Source: Lachnospiraceae bacterium
GTDB lineage: Bacteria; Bacillota; Clostridia; Lachnospirales; Lachnospiraceae
Assembly: GCA_902381685.1 (NCBI GenBank)
Contig: LR698958.1
Span: forward strand, 1,303,672 to 1,367,671
Length of the DNA: 64,000 nucleotides
Direction of reading: 5' to 3'
In this document: piece after piece, positions 1 through 7,976 of the stretch
Numbering within the stretch: the stretch's first letter is position 1
Layout of the letters: the number at the start of each line of letters is the position of its first letter
Translations under genes and position numbers: made by a program
Notes under the pieces: generated by a model
What the model was told of the DNA's origin: nothing
Database searches by the model: none
What the model saw: the letters and a program-made list of their open reading frames with translations, nothing else

Positions 1-766
1 ACGGCTTTCTTGATGTTCTTGCCCGGTTCAGTCCGTATAAATTGCGGCTCTTGTCAAAAACAATCGTCTCCGGTGAATTCAGATATTTCGGTTTTGCATC
101 TCCCATAACCCGTCCGCCAAAACCAATTACCCTGTTATTCACGTCCATAATCGGAAACATAACTCTGTTCCAAAATTTATCATATGCGCCTTTTCGTTCG
201 TCAGCGCTGATCAGTCCGGCTTTCAAAAGCAGTTCGTCACCATATCCCTTCATCTTCAGGTATCTGTACAAATCGTCACTGTATTTGTTAGCATACCCTA
301 GTCCAAAAGCCACGATCGTCTCCTCACTCAGCCCTCTGTTTTTCAAATAAGCGTACGCAGTCTTTCCACCCTCCGCTTTCAGTTGTGCGTAAAAGTACTT
401 CGCCGCCAGTTTATTTATCTCTAAAATAGTCAGTTTTAAATCTGCTTTTTCCTTCGCCTCTTTTGAATATTCCACCTCGGGCAAATCAATTCCCGCCCTC
501 TCGGCAAGAAATTTCAATGCCTCCACAAATGAATAATTCTCATATTCCATAATGAAAGTAAACACGTTCCCGCCTGCCCCACAGCCAAAACAGTAATACA
601 TCTGTTTCTCTCTGCTGACTGAAAATGACGGAGACTTCTCATTATGAAACGGACAAAGTCCAAAGTAGGAACTTCCTTTTTTCTGAAGTTTTACATATCC
701 GGAGATGACATCTACAATATCATTCCTCATTCTCACTTCCTCTACTAATTCTTCCGAATAATACAT
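1..766 (-). CDS. dnaG: DNA primase, N-terminal part (runs off the window)
   Basis: DnaG makes the RNA primers for DNA replication. Translating the minus strand from the ATG at 764-766 gives a protein starting MYYSEELVEEV. It continues into a CHC2-type zinc-binding domain (C-P-F-H near residue 40, then C-F-G-C about 20 residues later) and the start of the primase catalytic N-domain. About 255 residues are visible; the rest lies beyond base 1. A strong ribosome binding site (AGGAGG at about 772-777) precedes the start. dgt lies 80 bases upstream in the same direction, an order common in clostridia (dgt-dnaG-rpoD). The family assignment is sure; only the 3' boundary is missing. Confidence 0.93.
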   Translation of the reverse strand, partial: MYYSEELVEEVRMRNDIVDVISGYVKLQKKGSSYFGLCPFHNEKSPSFSVSREKQMYYCFGCGAGGNVFTFIMEYENYSFVEALKFLAERAGIDLPEVEYSKEAKEKADLKLTILEINKLAAKYFYAQLKAEGGKTAYAYLKNRGLSEETIVAFGLGYANKYSDDLYRYLKMKGYGDELLLKAGLISADERKGAYDKFWNRVMFPIMDVNNRVIGFGGRVMGDAKPKYLNSPETIVFDKSRNLYGLNRARTSRKP

Positions 767-845
767 GGAATACCTCCTGTATATAAAAGTCTTTATGATT
801 TATGCTCCCATATTTATATATTCGACAAAAGTTTCTTATTTCCTT

Positions 846-1853
846 TTAATTTTTCCACGATTCCGGAATAAAAAATTCCTGAAATTTCTTTACCGCATAT
901 GCGTCAGTCATTCCCGCAATAAAATCACACACGTTCTGTTCTTTTGTACTCTTTCCCTCATCAATTCTCTGTAAATATTTCTCCGGAAGTTTATCCATAT
1001 GGCAAATATAATACCCATACAGATTTTTAATCATTTCTACCGCTTTGCTTTCCTCACTTTTTGCTGCCGGATTAAAATATACATGCTCAAACATAAATTT
1101 TCTCAACCCTGCCGTCGCTTTTTCTATATCCTCCGACATTTTAATGTAAGGTTTATCCATACTGTTGATAATTACATTATGTATCATTGTATTGAGGCGC
1201 ATTCGTGTTGTCTCACCAAGTATTTCCCGATATTCTTCCGGAATATCCTCCGGTTTCAGAACTCCTCCCCGAATGGCATCATCAATGTCATGATTGATAT
1301 ATGCTATCTTATCGGAGAGTCTTACGATTTCTCCTTCCAGTGTGGACGGCCTGCCGCTTGTTTTGTGATTTAAAATACCGTCCCGCACTTCCCATGTCAG
1401 ATTTAATCCCTGTCCCTGCTTTTCAAGGCATTCCACAACACGTACACTTTGTTCGTTATGTTTAAATCCATGCGGACACACTTCATTTAATGCTCTCTCC
1501 CCGGCGTGTCCGAAAGGCGTATGTCCCAAATCATGCCCTAAAGCAATAGCCTCAACCAAATCTTCATTCAGCCGCAGGGCTTTTGCAATCGTTCTGGCAT
1601 TTTGGGAAACTTCCAGTGTATGTGTCAGCCTTGTCCGATAATGATCGCCTTTGGGCAACAGAAATACCTGTGTTTTCTGCTTCAGCCTGCGAAACGCCTT
1701 ACAATGCAAAATTCTGTCTCTGTCCCGCTGAAACACCGGACGCACGTCACACTGTTCCTCTTCTCTTTCTCTTCCTTTTGACCGGCTGCTCAACGTGGCA
1801 AAAGGACTTAAATATTCTAATTCTCTTAATTCTAACTGCTCCCGTATCGTCAT
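846..1853 (-). CDS. dgt: dGTP triphosphohydrolase-like HD-domain protein
   Basis: Predicted deoxynucleoside triphosphate triphosphohydrolase, which cleaves dGTP or other dNTPs to the nucleoside and tripolyphosphate. The HD metal-binding motifs are visible: His78 in a THTLE segment, the His107-Asp108 pair, and the GHTPFGHAGE stretch just after. From MTIREQLE the protein has 335 residues, usual for the short Gram-positive subfamily. The open frame extends 10 codons further up (to 1883), but the GAGGGACGG stretch just before the internal ATG favours 1853. It sits directly upstream of dnaG and probably shares its transcript. Which dNTP it prefers cannot be read from the sequence. Confidence 0.9.
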   Translation of the reverse strand: MTIREQLELRELEYLSPFATLSSRSKGREREEEQCDVRPVFQRDRDRILHCKAFRRLKQKTQVFLLPKGDHYRTRLTHTLEVSQNARTIAKALRLNEDLVEAIALGHDLGHTPFGHAGERALNEVCPHGFKHNEQSVRVVECLEKQGQGLNLTWEVRDGILNHKTSGRPSTLEGEIVRLSDKIAYINHDIDDAIRGGVLKPEDIPEEYREILGETTRMRLNTMIHNVIINSMDKPYIKMSEDIEKATAGLRKFMFEHVYFNPAAKSEESKAVEMIKNLYGYYICHMDKLPEKYLQRIDEGKSTKEQNVCDFIAGMTDAYAVKKFQEFFIPESWKN

Positions 1854-2011
1854 AAACCGTCCCTCAACTTCCTGTAGAAACAATTTTCAGTGTCTTATTA
1901 TATAATATTCTGTACTTTACTCTCATTTCCTTTTTTTCGTCAAATTTTTTGACTAACTTTTTATATTTGGCTGCATATAATAAATTATAATGATAGTTTT
2001 AGGAGGTCTTT

Positions 2012-2416
2012 ATGACAGAACGGGAATCCTACACAATAAAATCCATTGAACTTCACTTATTTTTAGGCCGGATAATTCTAAAGCAAATTTCTGCTTTATC
2101 TCCTGCGGAAGATTATAATGCACTGTCTTCTTTTGAAAAAAAATATAAAACACTCTTATCTAAAACTGCGCAGGCCGGAAACTGCCTGTTTTCCTCTGAA
2201 ATTTCTTTGGATTGTTCTCAGGAAATAAAATACATAAACCAAGACGTTCTTCTTTTGCTGCAAAAACTAATCTGTGTTTTGGAAAACGTATCCCTTCCCG
2301 TATTGGAATGGGAAATACATTTCTACAGACAATGTCTCTTTTGTTTAGAAACCGAAAGTACTCATGCACTTTCCCGCTATTGGATAAAACAGATATGTAA
2401 ATCAGAATTCTCATAA
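2012..2416 (+). CDS. DUF2935-like protein
   Basis: A 134-residue protein of unknown function, encoded divergently from dgt behind a strong ribosome binding site (TTAGGAGGT, 7-8 bases before ATG). It starts with a segment resembling the DUF2935 family (E-L-H-L-F-L-G-R followed by a helical stretch), a helical-bundle family found in spore-forming Bacillota and often present as two repeats. At this length it would hold only one repeat. There is no signal peptide or membrane segment. The family call is from memory of the family pattern, so it is moderate; the gene itself is well supported by its ribosome binding site and by lying between two clear transcription units. Confidence 0.6.
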   Translation: MTERESYTIKSIELHLFLGRIILKQISALSPAEDYNALSSFEKKYKTLLSKTAQAGNCLFSSEISLDCSQEIKYINQDVLLLLQKLICVLENVSLPVLEWEIHFYRQCLFCLETESTHALSRYWIKQICKSEFS

Positions 2417-2470
2417 ATTTGTCATACGCAAAAATAGAAACATATTTCTATGTTTCTATCTTCATTCTCC

Positions 2471-2555
2471 TGCAGGAGATGGGACTTGAACCCACACAAG
2501 CGCATTGCTTACAAGATCCTTAGTCTTGCTCGTCTGCCAGTTCCGACACTCCTGC
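2471..2555 (-). tRNA. tRNA-Leu (anticodon AAG)
   Basis: An 85-nt cloverleaf on the minus strand. The acceptor arm GCAGGAG pairs with CTCCTGC, the T-arm contains GGGTTCAAGTCCC, and there is a long variable arm typical of leucine tRNAs. The anticodon stem CAAGA/TCTTG encloses the loop CTAAGGA, giving anticodon AAG, which reads CUU (and more Leu codons if A34 is edited to inosine). The CCA end is not encoded. A consensus promoter lies just upstream. Confidence 0.93.
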
Positions 2556-2585
2556 ACACCTTATATCATTTTCGCTCCGAAAATA

Positions 2586-2614
2586 ATATTACTATATTTC
2601 AATATATTTGTCAA
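2586..2614 (-). promoter_or_regulatory. Sigma-A promoter of tRNA-Leu
   Basis: On the minus strand TTGACA (2609-2614) and TAATAT (2586-2591) are separated by exactly 17 bases. Transcription would begin about 20 bases upstream of the mature tRNA 5' end. Confidence 0.8.
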
Positions 2615-2636
2615 CAACTTTTTAAAACTTTTTTTG

Positions 2637-2677
2637 AACTATTCAGTCATATTGGATTTTCCCATGACTGAATAGTT
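2637..2677. terminator. Inverted repeat downstream of rplT
   Basis: Two 14-base arms (AACTATTCAGTCAT and its reverse complement) around a 13-base loop. It lies 11 bases after the rplT stop, so it probably ends the infC operon. The T-rich tail is on the plus-strand side, so the minus-strand hairpin lacks a good U tract and termination efficiency is uncertain. Confidence 0.6.
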
Positions 2678-2688
2678 TTATTGTTTAA

Positions 2689-3042
2689 TTAGTTTGCTTT
2701 TTTAGCTAATTCTGCTAATGTAGCGAATCCTGCTGCATCATTGATAGCCATGTCTGCTAAGATTTTTCTGTTCATTTCTACGCCTGCAACTTTTAATCCG
2801 TGCATAAATTTGCTGTATGATAAACCATTCATTCTTGCTGCTGCGTTGATACGTGCAATCCATAACTGTCTCATCTGACGTTTGCGCTGTTTTCTTCCGG
2901 CATATGCAGATGTCAATGCTCTCATTACTGACTGTTTTGCTACTCTATACTGTTTGCTTCTGGCTCCTCTGTAACCTTTAGCCAGTTTTAATGTTCTGTT
3001 ATGTTTCTTCTTAGCGTTCATTCCGCCTTTAATTCTTGCCAT
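2689..3042 (-). CDS. rplT: 50S ribosomal protein L20
   Basis: Ribosomal protein bL20, an early-assembly large-subunit protein that binds 23S rRNA. In many bacteria it also represses its own operon by binding the mRNA leader. The 117-residue length and the very basic N-terminus ([15 protein letters not shown]) match the family; the [16 protein letters not shown] segment is highly conserved. Last gene of infC-rpmI-rplT, starting 31 bases after rpmI, with an AGGAGG site before ATG. Regulation is probably through the leader at 3823-4034. Confidence 0.98.
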   Translation of the reverse strand: MARIKGGMNAKKKHNRTLKLAKGYRGARSKQYRVAKQSVMRALTSAYAGRKQRKRQMRQLWIARINAAARMNGLSYSKFMHGLKVAGVEMNRKILADMAINDAAGFATLAELAKKAN

Positions 3043-3073
3043 TTCTTAGTCCTCCTTCAATCTTATCTAAATC

Positions 3074-3271
3074 TTATAGATATGGTAATACTTTCTTCAT
3101 ATTCTTTACGTTGCTGGCATCTGTAATAGTTGCCTGTCTAAGATTTCTTTTTCTCTTTGTAGATTTCTTAGTTAAGATATGGCTTTTATAAGCTTTATTT
3201 CTTTTTAATTTCCCTGTTGCTGTTTTTTTGAAGCGCTTTGCAGCGGCTCTATTTGTTTTAATTTTTGGCAT
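3074..3271 (-). CDS. rpmI: 50S ribosomal protein L35
   Basis: Ribosomal protein bL35, 65 residues, the normal size. It starts [15 protein letters not shown], the conserved family signature, and is rich in Lys and Arg. It lies between infC and rplT, the standard three-gene order for this translation operon. A GGAGG-type site precedes the ATG, 56 bases after the infC stop codon. It is presumably co-regulated with its neighbours through the upstream attenuator leader. Confidence 0.98.
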   Translation of the reverse strand: MPKIKTNRAAAKRFKKTATGKLKRNKAYKSHILTKKSTKRKRNLRQATITDASNVKNMKKVLPYL

Positions 3272-3327
3272 AATAAACTTCCTCCTTAATGTTTACTGTG
3301 GATTTTTAATCCGTTTTTATTTTATGT

Positions 3328-3822
3328 TTAACGTTTTTCCGTTAAAACCATGCTCATGCTTCTTCCTTCTAACTTTGGCTGTTTTTCAACAGAAGCAACA
3401 TCTTTCAGCATCTCCGCAAAATCATCTAAGATATGTTTGCTTGTCTGAACGTGTGCCATTTCTCTTCCTCGAAAACGTAATGTTACTTTTACCTTATTAC
3501 CTTTTTCGATAAATTTCTTTGCGTTATTGACCTTTGTATTCAAATCATTTGATTCAATATTCGGTGACAGACGTACCTCTTTCACATCAACAGTTTTCTG
3601 TTTTTTCTTTGCTTCCTTTTCTTTTCTTGCCAACTCATATCTGTATTTACCGTAATCGATAATCTTACAAACCGGCGGCTTTGCTGTTGGAGCAATTTTA
3701 ACCAAGTCCAAATCTGCTTCCTGTGCGAGTTTCATCGCCTCTCTTGAAGACATAATTCCTAACTGTTCTCCATCTTCTCCTATCAGACGTATCTCTTTGT
3801 CTCTGATTTGTTCGTTAATCAT
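3328..3822 (-). CDS. infC: Translation initiation factor IF-3
   Basis: IF-3 binds the 30S subunit, keeps subunits apart and checks the start codon and initiator tRNA. The 164-residue protein has the N-terminal domain (MINEQIRDKEIRLI, then the LVKIAPTAKPPVCKIIDYGK block at about 50-70), a basic linker (RKEKEAKKKQK) and the C-terminal domain (TLRFRGREMAHV). First gene of infC-rpmI-rplT. IF-3 genes often start at unusual codons; here the first ATG-type start gives the expected N-terminus and follows a GGAGGTG site. A long structured leader upstream suggests L20-dependent attenuation. Confidence 0.97.
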   Translation of the reverse strand: MINEQIRDKEIRLIGEDGEQLGIMSSREAMKLAQEADLDLVKIAPTAKPPVCKIIDYGKYRYELARKEKEAKKKQKTVDVKEVRLSPNIESNDLNTKVNNAKKFIEKGNKVKVTLRFRGREMAHVQTSKHILDDFAEMLKDVASVEKQPKLEGRSMSMVLTEKR

Positions 3823-4034
3823 TAAATCGCTAATTGTCTTGCACCTCCATCATAAATATAAAACCTCTTGAACGCAAAAAAATGAATAGCACAAACTATC
3901 CACCTGAATATTACATAATATACTTTTCTTTTCTAAAGGAAAATGCTATAATTATGCTCAATATCAAACCGTTAGTCACCTGCTCGTGCTAAGGTGAGAG
4001 TGGATACTCTACTTTATTTTTTGCTTTCCGCTCT
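3823..4034 (-). promoter_or_regulatory. infC-rpmI-rplT leader (L20-leader-like attenuator)
   Basis: The roughly 210-base untranslated leader of infC can fold into several hairpins on the minus strand. Visible stems are AGAGT-ATCC-ACTCT near 3990-4012, CACCT with AGGTG around the loop TAGCACGAGC at 3977-3996, and a final hairpin followed by a T run (separate entry). This matches the arrangement of L20 leaders in Bacillota, in which L20 binding favours the terminator and lowers operon expression. The match to the known RNA family is by layout and position, not by a covariance search. Confidence 0.65.
3875..3901 (-). terminator. Attenuator terminator in the infC leader
   Basis: Minus-strand hairpin GGATAG-TTTGTG-CTATTC (one G-T pair) followed by ATTTTTTT. 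It lies upstream of the infC start, so it would stop transcription before the operon unless an alternative fold forms. Confidence 0.65.
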
Positions 4035-4038
4035 TATT

Positions 4039-4067
4039 AATCTATCACAATCTTATCGCACTGTCAA
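4039..4067 (-). promoter_or_regulatory. Promoter of the infC operon
   Basis: TTGACA (4062-4067) and TAGATT (4039-4044) on the minus strand, spaced 17 bases, just upstream of the structured leader. Confidence 0.75.
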
Positions 4068-4091
4068 CAATTTTTTTCTTTTTATTTTTTA

Positions 4092-4120
4092 TTGATTTTA
4101 TACTGTTCTTGTGCAATAAT
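4092..4120 (+). promoter_or_regulatory. Promoter of the NSS transporter gene
   Basis: TTGATT (4092-4097) and AATAAT (4115-4120), 17 bases apart, pointing at the transporter start at 4158. It is divergent from the infC promoter. Confidence 0.55.
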
Positions 4121-4157
4121 CATAAACAATATTTTAAAGGAAGAGGAGGGTTTTATT

Positions 4158-5513
4158 ATGTCACAACGTAGTAGTTTTTCAAGTAAAATCGGATTTGTAC
4201 TTGCCGCAGCAGGTTCAGCAGTAGGTCTGGGGAACATTTGGCGCTTCCCATATCTTGCTGCACAGTATGGGGGTGGAACTTTTCTGCTTGTATATCTCAT
4301 TCTCGCCGTCACTTTCGGATTCACTTTAATGATCGCAGAGATAGCCATCGGACGTAAAACAGGACTCAGTGCCATAGGTGCTTTCAGGAAACTGGACAGC
4401 CGTTTTGGATTTTTGGGTATTCTCGCCGCAATTATTCCAATTATTATCTTTCCATATTATAGTGTAATCGGTGGTTGGGTAATTAAATATTTTGCCGTAT
4501 TCATTTCAGGCAACGGTGCGAAAGCGGCAACTGATACTTATTTTAACGAATTTATTTCTTCCACGGCAGAACCTATCGGCTGGTTCTTTCTCTTTATCGC
4601 CTTTACCGCCGTTGTAGTTTTACTCGGTGTACAGAAAGGAATTGAAACAGTCAGTAAGTTTATGATGCCTGTTCTTGTCCTTCTTTCCGTAGGTATTGCC
4701 CTTTACGGACTGACTGTGGACGGCGCTATGGAAGGATTGATTTATTATCTGAAGCCAAGTTTTGAGAACTTTTCCATCAAAACAGTGTTGGCTGCAATGG
4801 GACAACTTTTCTATTCCATGTCGCTTGCAATGGGAATTATGGTAACTTACGGTTCTTACATGAAGAAAGACAATAATTTGGAATCTTCCGTACGACAGAT
4901 TGAAATCTTTGACACAGGCATTGCCTTTCTTGCAGGTCTTATGATTATTCCAGGAGTATTTGCTTTCTCAGGAGGAACTGCAGAAAGTCTTAATCAGGGA
5001 CCGGGACTTATGTTTGTCACTCTCCCAAAAGTATTTGACAGTATGCCGATGGGCGATGTTATCGGAACATTATTCTTCCTGCTTGTATTTTTTGCAGCGC
5101 TGACATCTGCCATCTCTTTGATGGAGACCATTGTATCTATCCTGCGTGATAAATTCCACTGGAAGAGAAAATTCACCTGCGGTGTTGTCACCATCATTGC
5201 GCTTCTTATGGGACTTCCGTCCTCACTTGGATTCGGTATGTGGTCACACATCAAATTTATTGGTCTTTCCATTTTGGATACATTTGACTTTATCAGCAAC
5301 AGTGTATTAATGCCGATTCTTGCATTTTTCACCTGCATTTTTGTCGGCTTTGTAATCAAACCAAAAACAATTGCCGATGAAGTAAAAATAGGAAACACAC
5401 AATTCAAAGGAGAAAGGTTATTCTCCGTTATGATTAAATGGATTGCACCTGTATGCCTTATTGCGATTTTGGTCAGTTCCATTCTCAATGCTTTAGGAAT
5501 TATTGTATTATAA
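4158..5513 (+). CDS. Sodium-dependent transporter, neurotransmitter:sodium symporter (SNF/NSS) family
   Basis: Integral membrane symporter that uses the sodium gradient to import an amino acid or related amine; bacterial relatives (TnaT, MhsT) carry Trp or hydrophobic amino acids. The 451-residue protein opens with the family signature: residues 17-34 contain the AGSAVGLGNIWRFPYLA segment that forms the sodium and substrate sites in TM1. About eleven membrane segments follow, as in the short bacterial members. The start at 4158 is chosen because AGGAGGG lies 7 bases upstream; an upstream ATG at 4092 has no such site. It stands alone between its own promoter and a terminator. Substrate is not predictable from sequence. 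Confidence 0.92.
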   Translation: MSQRSSFSSKIGFVLAAAGSAVGLGNIWRFPYLAAQYGGGTFLLVYLILAVTFGFTLMIAEIAIGRKTGLSAIGAFRKLDSRFGFLGILAAIIPIIIFPYYSVIGGWVIKYFAVFISGNGAKAATDTYFNEFISSTAEPIGWFFLFIAFTAVVVLLGVQKGIETVSKFMMPVLVLLSVGIALYGLTVDGAMEGLIYYLKPSFENFSIKTVLAAMGQLFYSMSLAMGIMVTYGSYMKKDNNLESSVRQIEIFDTGIAFLAGLMIIPGVFAFSGGTAESLNQGPGLMFVTLPKVFDSMPMGDVIGTLFFLLVFFAALTSAISLMETIVSILRDKFHWKRKFTCGVVTIIALLMGLPSSLGFGMWSHIKFIGLSILDTFDFISNSVLMPILAFFTCIFVGFVIKPKTIADEVKIGNTQFKGERLFSVMIKWIAPVCLIAILVSSILNALGIIVL

Positions 5514-5521
5514 TAAGAAAA

Positions 5522-5562
5522 GGGGCTGTGAAAAAACTTTCGTTTTTTCACACGCCCTTTTC
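5522..5562. terminator. Bidirectional terminator between the NSS gene and degV
   Basis: Long near-perfect hairpin GGGC-TGTGAAAAAA ... TTTTTTCACA-CGCCC with T-rich flanks on both strands. It lies 9 bases after the transporter stop and just after the degV stop of the convergent gene. Confidence 0.8.
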
Positions 5563-5569
5563 TTTGTCT

Positions 5570-6433
5570 TTATCTTTCACTTCCCATAAAGAATACTGCA
5601 ACTACTCCCGCTCCCGTATGGCTGCCGATTACAGAACCGATTCCATTGACGATAATATTTTCAATACCGAATCTCTCACGTATCTGCTCTTCCACATATT
5701 TCGCATCTTCAATACAGTCTCCGTGGGTTATCATCACTACATCATTCTGGTAGCCCTGCATCTGCTTCTCCATTTTGTCTAAAAGTGTAAGCAAAGATTT
5801 CTTTCTTCCACGTTCTTTTCCAATAACAACTAATTTTCCTTCGTTGTCCATATGAATAATCGGCTTAATTTTAACCATAGTCCCTAAAACTGCTGTTGTC
5901 TTAGAAATTCTTCCGCCCCGATGTAAATGATTAAGGTCATCTACAGTAACATTGTGACAGATATGCAGTTTATTAGCCTCTACCCACTCTGCTATCTCAT
6001 CAAGGTTTTTCCCTTGTTCTTTTAGTTGAAGTGTCTTATAGAGAAGAAGCCCTTCGCCCATAGACGCGCACAAACTATCAATGGTAACAATCTTTGTTTC
6101 AGGATAATCTTCCATCAAATCTTCTGCTGCCATTCGCACACTGTTATAACTTCCGCTTAACCCTGACGAAAAGCCCAGATATAAAATTTCTTTTCCTTCT
6201 TTTACAACAGGCTCTAACGCTTTTCTCGCCTCCTCAGGATTAATCTGTGAAGTTGTCGGAAGAGAGCCGTTTCTTATCTTTTCAAAAAACTCCTCATGGG
6301 ATAACCCGTCTAAGTCTTTATAAGTAACCCCGTCCATAACATAAGATAAGGAAATAGTTAAAACATGATTTTCCTCTAAAAATGCTTTTGGTAAATCTAC
6401 TGTACTATCCGTTGCAATAATAAATTCTTTCAT
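5570..6433 (-). CDS. DegV family fatty-acid-binding protein
   Basis: DegV proteins bind a free fatty acid and, in Gram-positive bacteria, act as FakB subunits that present it to the fatty acid kinase FakA for phosphorylation and membrane lipid synthesis. The 287-residue protein starts MKEFIIATDSTVDLP, the typical opening, followed by a TSQINPEEAR motif at about 66-75 and LGFSSGLSGSYNS near 97-109. Start 6433 is chosen over an in-frame ATG 33 bases upstream because AGGAGGTATC lies just before it. No fakA gene is adjacent. It follows the spoVAF-like gene by 61 bases and may be co-transcribed with it. Confidence 0.9.
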   Translation of the reverse strand: MKEFIIATDSTVDLPKAFLEENHVLTISLSYVMDGVTYKDLDGLSHEEFFEKIRNGSLPTTSQINPEEARKALEPVVKEGKEILYLGFSSGLSGSYNSVRMAAEDLMEDYPETKIVTIDSLCASMGEGLLLYKTLQLKEQGKNLDEIAEWVEANKLHICHNVTVDDLNHLHRGGRISKTTAVLGTMVKIKPIIHMDNEGKLVVIGKERGRKKSLLTLLDKMEKQMQGYQNDVVMITHGDCIEDAKYVEEQIRERFGIENIIVNGIGSVIGSHTGAGVVAVFFMGSER

Positions 6434-6494
6434 GGTTGATACCTCCTGTCTATATAGGTTTATCATACCATTTTTTTCTCATCAGGAAAACACT

Positions 6495-7865
6495 TTAATT
6501 TAATTTTACGTTTAAATAATTTCGCCCTGACAGCGTTTTGTTGCAGGAAACTGAGAGAATAACAATCACACAACCGATGACAAATCCTATCCAGTTAAAC
6601 CATGCAGTGAGAACGAGCAATATCAATCGCATAAACTTCAACGCATACCCCAATTCAAAGTTTGGCTGCGTATAATTTGCCACCGCCACAAAGGCCATGT
6701 ACAGCATCACTTCGCTGTTGAACCAGCCGGATTTCACAGAAAATTCCCCCATAACGATACCCGCTATCACACTCAGCGGCGTACTTAACATGCTCGGCGT
6801 GTTCATTGCAGCCAGCCTAAGTCCGTCGATGGCAAGTTCAAGAAGCAATAACTGATATAATAGCGGAATATTCTGCACGTCTCGTATAAGGACAAACTCA
6901 AACATTTTAGGAAGCCACTGTGGATTCTGCATAAATAAAAGGAACAGCGGCGTGACAAATACCGTAGCGACAGTGATAATGGCTCTGGAAACTTTCAAAT
7001 ATACATTTGTCACGGTCGGAAAATAATAATCGTTCGCTTCCTCTATCATATCAAAAATCGAGGTTGGCAGAATCATCGCTGACGGAGAGTTGTCTACCAA
7101 AAGGACGACTTTTCCCTCCAACAGACAGGCAGATGCCGTGTCCGGTCTTTCTGTAAATTTGAATTTTGGAAAGGGATTAAACCATTTCCGTTTGAATAAC
7201 TGTTCCGCCAGACTTTGCTGGTTCATTCTGAGAGCGTCCACTTTAATCTCATTCAGCCTGTTTGTCAGATTTTTTAACAGTTCCTTATCCACTCTGTCTT
7301 CCATATATGCAACGACCACATCTGTTCTGGAACTGTCCCCTATGTCCATCATCTGCATAATCAGATGCGGATCTCGAATTCTTCTTCTCATCAAAGCAGT
7401 ATTAAATACGATTGTTTCCACGAAACCATCTCTTGAGCCTCTAAGAGACTTATCTTTATCCGGTTCTTCCACACTTCTCGCCGGATATGTGCGGCAGTCA
7501 ATGGCAAGACAGGCAGAGTACCCTTCTATAAAAAAGCAGGACACTCCCGACAACACATTTCTCAATATTTCATCAAACTCGGTCAACACGTCCACTTCCA
7601 CATAGGGAATAAATTTTTGAGAAAATGTAGTTGCGTCCTCCGGCATATCATATTTGTTTACTCCTAAAAATGATGTCATTAATTTCTGCATTGTATCGTC
7701 CTTGGTGAACCCGTCTATAAAATAGAAGGAACTTTTTTTCTCACCAATGACAATGTCTCTTCTAATCAAATCAAAACTTTCATCTACAGGTAAAACCTGA
7801 TTCATATATTCCACATTCTCAGAAAGTGAAGAACTCACTTTTCTTGTTGTCATTTTTTCTACCAT
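6495..7865 (-). CDS. GerA/SpoVAF family spore germination protein
   Basis: A 456-residue inner spore membrane protein of the GerA A-subunit family. Residues 1 to about 270 form the soluble domain, with the conserved region around ERPDTASACLLEGKVVLLVDNSPSA; the last 180 residues hold the membrane segments. The block MNTPSMLSTPLSVIAG followed by GEFSVKSGWFNSE is typical of the SpoVAF branch, which modulates dipicolinate release with SpoVA proteins. No B or C subunit and no spoVA gene is next to it, so it is an orphan here. GGAGGGG precedes the start ATG. The upstream region has a sigma-G-like promoter, fitting late forespore expression. Confidence 0.88.
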   Translation of the reverse strand: MVEKMTTRKVSSSLSENVEYMNQVLPVDESFDLIRRDIVIGEKKSSFYFIDGFTKDDTMQKLMTSFLGVNKYDMPEDATTFSQKFIPYVEVDVLTEFDEILRNVLSGVSCFFIEGYSACLAIDCRTYPARSVEEPDKDKSLRGSRDGFVETIVFNTALMRRRIRDPHLIMQMMDIGDSSRTDVVVAYMEDRVDKELLKNLTNRLNEIKVDALRMNQQSLAEQLFKRKWFNPFPKFKFTERPDTASACLLEGKVVLLVDNSPSAMILPTSIFDMIEEANDYYFPTVTNVYLKVSRAIITVATVFVTPLFLLFMQNPQWLPKMFEFVLIRDVQNIPLLYQLLLLELAIDGLRLAAMNTPSMLSTPLSVIAGIVMGEFSVKSGWFNSEVMLYMAFVAVANYTQPNFELGYALKFMRLILLVLTAWFNWIGFVIGCVIVILSVSCNKTLSGRNYLNVKLN

Positions 7866-7893
7866 ATTTCCCCTCCGTTTTTTCTTCTTAAAT

Positions 7894-7923
7894 TATCATG
7901 TCCGAAACATAGTAGAAATATAC
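7894..7923 (-). promoter_or_regulatory. Sigma-G-like promoter of the germination gene
   Basis: On the minus strand GTATA (7919-7923) is followed after 18 bases by CATGATA (7894-7900). This resembles the forespore sigma-G pattern (GHATR, 18 bases, CATWHTA) with one mismatch. The gene downstream is a germination protein, which is the expected target. Confidence 0.5.
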
Positions 7924-7955
7924 AAGAAAAGACACGGCATTTCTGCCATGTCTTC
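7924..7955 (-). terminator. Terminator of the nrdD-nrdG-dut operon
   Basis: Ten-base stem AGACATGGCA/TGCCGTGTCT with a 4-base loop, followed on the minus strand by TTTTCTT. It lies 22 bases after the dut stop. Confidence 0.8.
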
Positions 7956-7976
7956 TCTATAGAGGATTATCAAAAA

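Noticed and set aside
999-1373. Plus-strand open frame opposite dgt
   Set aside because: Shadow of the conserved dgt gene, no start signal and no recognisable protein.
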